From: Stercorarius parasiticus
Lineage: Eukaryota > Chordata > Aves > Charadriiformes > Stercorariidae
NCBI GenBank assembly: GCA_013396915.1
Contig: VWZL01000463.1
Location: 159,913 to 223,912, forward strand
DNA: 64,000 nt
Reading direction: 5' to 3'
Under the pieces are notes generated by a model. It ran no database searches, was not told the origin of the DNA, and saw only the letters and a program-made list of their open reading frames with translations. A program made the position numbers and the translations under genes. Each line of letters starts with the position of its first letter. Position 1 is the stretch's first letter. Positions 61,832-64,000 of the stretch are shown piece after piece.

Positions 61832-63738
61832 CTGTCAAACCCTGTGAGGGATTTGAAGAAAAAGCATTTTACTACATGTGAATTAGTAGGCAAGTCCAAT
61901 TCCATATAAATTCACGCTTCCTCTGAAAATCTGAGTTTCTGAAAATTAGATTCTCTAATTAGGGTCCCGTACTAATCATGCTCACAGGCTCTCAAGCCCC
62001 AGCTGCTAAAGTTCGTGAACTGCCTTGTGGCAGTGCTAACTTAAGCTTGTGGTAACTTAAAACGTGCTTCTCTATATTTGACTTTAATTTAGAGGACTTC
62101 ATACTGCAGCCTGCAAATACCTAGCATGTTTGTTATCATGTGGTAATTTTGCAGAAGTCTGAGGTGGCTTCAAAAGATGGTCCAGAGCTGGTTTGCAAAT
62201 ATTTGTGTTCTTGTAAAATGTAGCAGCACGGCAAAAGCTGAAAGAAAATAATAGGATAGGATAGAAAAGAATCCAGTCAGATAACCACTATAAATTGGAT
62301 TTATGAAGTTTTTTAAGGCGTTTTTCTTTTTCATTCTGCTATCTGCATTTCAGAATATGTGCAGACAAAGAGTTGATATTTGGGCATTGGAATATGCTTT
62401 CCACTTTAAGCAAATGACTTTAAAACATGTTTAAAGCTACCATAACCTGTACTAGCACTCAGAGGTTTCAAGATCTCTAACATTAAATGCTTTCTTGGGG
62501 ACGTTCCTTCGCCACTTGTGAGAGTACACGGGCTCTCGTTCTGCACCTTTTCTGTTCTCAGCCGTGGCTGGGCGCTGCTCGGCTCTCCGTGGGCCCTCTT
62601 TGCGTTGTAGGAGTGGGAGCTGAAGATCTAATGCCATGTGGGGCTAATGTGGCTAATGAGACTTTTTAGTCTCCCTACTAAATATAAGTCACTTTAAGAT
62701 CTTTCTTTCCAGGTTAAATTCTCCCAAGGTGAAATATGATACACTTAGAAATAAATTCTGTTGTTACATTCCCTCAAAGGTGGCAAGAAATTAAGAGGCT
62801 TAGGACTGTTTACCCTTTTTTTGTTTCTTAATTAGATGGAGCAACATTCACTTTGGCTTTTTTTTTTCCTTTATTCATTGTGGACAGTTATAATTATTTG
62901 GGGGGTGGAAAGATGGATAGATGGATTTTTCTTTTTGTCAGCTTTTTAGGAGTGGAGGAGGAATGTGATGTGTCCAGCAAGTGGGTGGATGCTTGTGTTT
63001 CAAGGGAAAAGCTTATTCCGTTTGTCGTGGGGGTGAATTTATGTTACATGAGCACGGTTTTGTTCTGTTATCTCTGCCTGGCACTGCTATGAACTTTCAG
63101 AGTAGCTCCAAACACAGGCAATAGCTTTGCCAAAGTATAATGGTGTGCTGTGCTGTGCAGGTTCTTCCGTTCAGGATGCATCACAGTCGGTGCAGGAGAT
63201 GTGCTGGGAGCTTTAAAGAAGCCAGTTTAAAGCCCTTGCAAGTTATTCATGGCTTATGATCAGAGGCTTCTACTTCTTAGGAACATGTTGCAGTATTTAT
63301 GGACAGGAATAGAGTGAACATAACCATGTTGTTAGCTCCTTTTTAGCTGTTTAACTTAACACACAAAGAAATTACCAGCCTTTGTTAATTGGTATTGAAA
63401 TTTGATCTAAGTAAATTTGTTTGGAATTTAAGATTAAATTAATTTAAATAACTTTTGACAGAGTACTCTTTTGAAAGGCTTTGCCTTGTAAGTTTCCCAC
63501 CAAAGTAAATCACTTTCATTGAATTATTTACGAGACAATTTCATAGGGAGAGCTTCAAAAACCCTCCAGGCAATAATAAAATGATCTTCACTGTTACAGT
63601 CACAATTTGTTCTGGATAATTGGCTGCCTTTTCCCATTGGGGAATAGCGTGGTTTTACGTGCTAGATAGGTGCCTCTTCTGCCAAGAGGACAAAGTGGTG
63701 CCAATCATGTGGACTAAGTCTGTGTCTGAATTGTCATT

Positions 63739-63755
63739 AAAAAAAAAAAAAAAAA
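63739..63755. repeat. poly-A homopolymer
   Basis: An uninterrupted run of about 17 A, with no recognisable retroposon body upstream. Confidence 0.9.
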
Positions 63756-64000
63756 GCCAAAAACCTTAGTTTATGCCACAAACATGCCATTTGGATTTGC
63801 AGTGCATTGCAGAAACAAACTTTTCTGGTTTTTTGCTTGTTTATTTTTAATTATTTTACATCCCAAATGGGTAACTCACCGATACAGGAACAGCACTTAC
63901 CAGACCATTTTATTCTCTCACGTAGGTGTTTAAATGCAGGCTGTATGTTTGCAAATGGCTGTTTACAAAGCTTAATGGAAAATAGGTTTCTTTCTGTGGA

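Larger units (their letters stand above)
60051..64000. other. gene-free stretch to the end of the window
   Basis: No supported gene. Contents seen: a T run at 61815-61831, a small perfect hairpin at 61544-61564 and an A run at 63739-63755. A modestly GC-richer patch around 62500-62640 is too short and too CpG-poor to call an island. Confidence 0.5.

Noticed and set aside
1..64000. Search for defence systems, CRISPR arrays, operons, tRNA/rRNA genes and endogenous viral genes
   Set aside because: No array of regular repeats, no compact gene clusters and no recognisable tRNA, rRNA or viral protein content. The window is vertebrate nuclear DNA.

Overview
This window looks like ordinary avian nuclear DNA. 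It is AT-rich, low in CpG, and scattered with CR1 retrotransposon 3' ends. The copy ending at 6723 and the short copy ending at 36788 both carry the typical bird CR1 terminus, in which a GGTCCCTTCCAAC block is followed by ATTCTGTGATT. A third CR1, about 400 bp and reversed, lies at 52826-53225. Older relics include a decayed L3/CR1-type piece near 2.5 kb and about ten MIR-like SINE fragments. I saw no rRNA, tRNA, CRISPR array, operon or complete viral element. The long open frames in the window have no recognisable protein content or sit on repeats, so I do not call them genes.

Layout. From 1 to about 26.6 kb I see no gene, only CR1 relics, homopolymer tracts, one single-N position at 23187, and a 93-bp near-perfect duplication separated by a single N at 24214 that looks like an assembly seam. 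From about 26.75 to 27.3 kb there is one clear CpG island. It has two YY1-like ATGGCG motifs, two very short upstream ORFs and a plausible first coding exon (27194-27259) with a good splice donor. Downstream on the same strand, exon-like segments at 29802-29895, 33390-33472, 33876-34004 and 34497-34649 have AG/GT borders and reading phases that join without a frameshift. Together they would encode about 174 residues ending at a stop at 34647-34649, with AATAAA signals from 35031. I do not recognise the protein. Support falls from exon 1-2 (moderate) to exons 4-5 (weak).

From about 35 to 64 kb there is no convincing gene. This part holds most of the MIR-like relics, a short and a long CR1 fragment, T/G-rich and homopolymer tracts, and a few isolated exon-like segments that I report only as leads. 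The real gene may continue into this region instead of ending near 35 kb. All calls were made by eye, without database search, alignment or RNA data.
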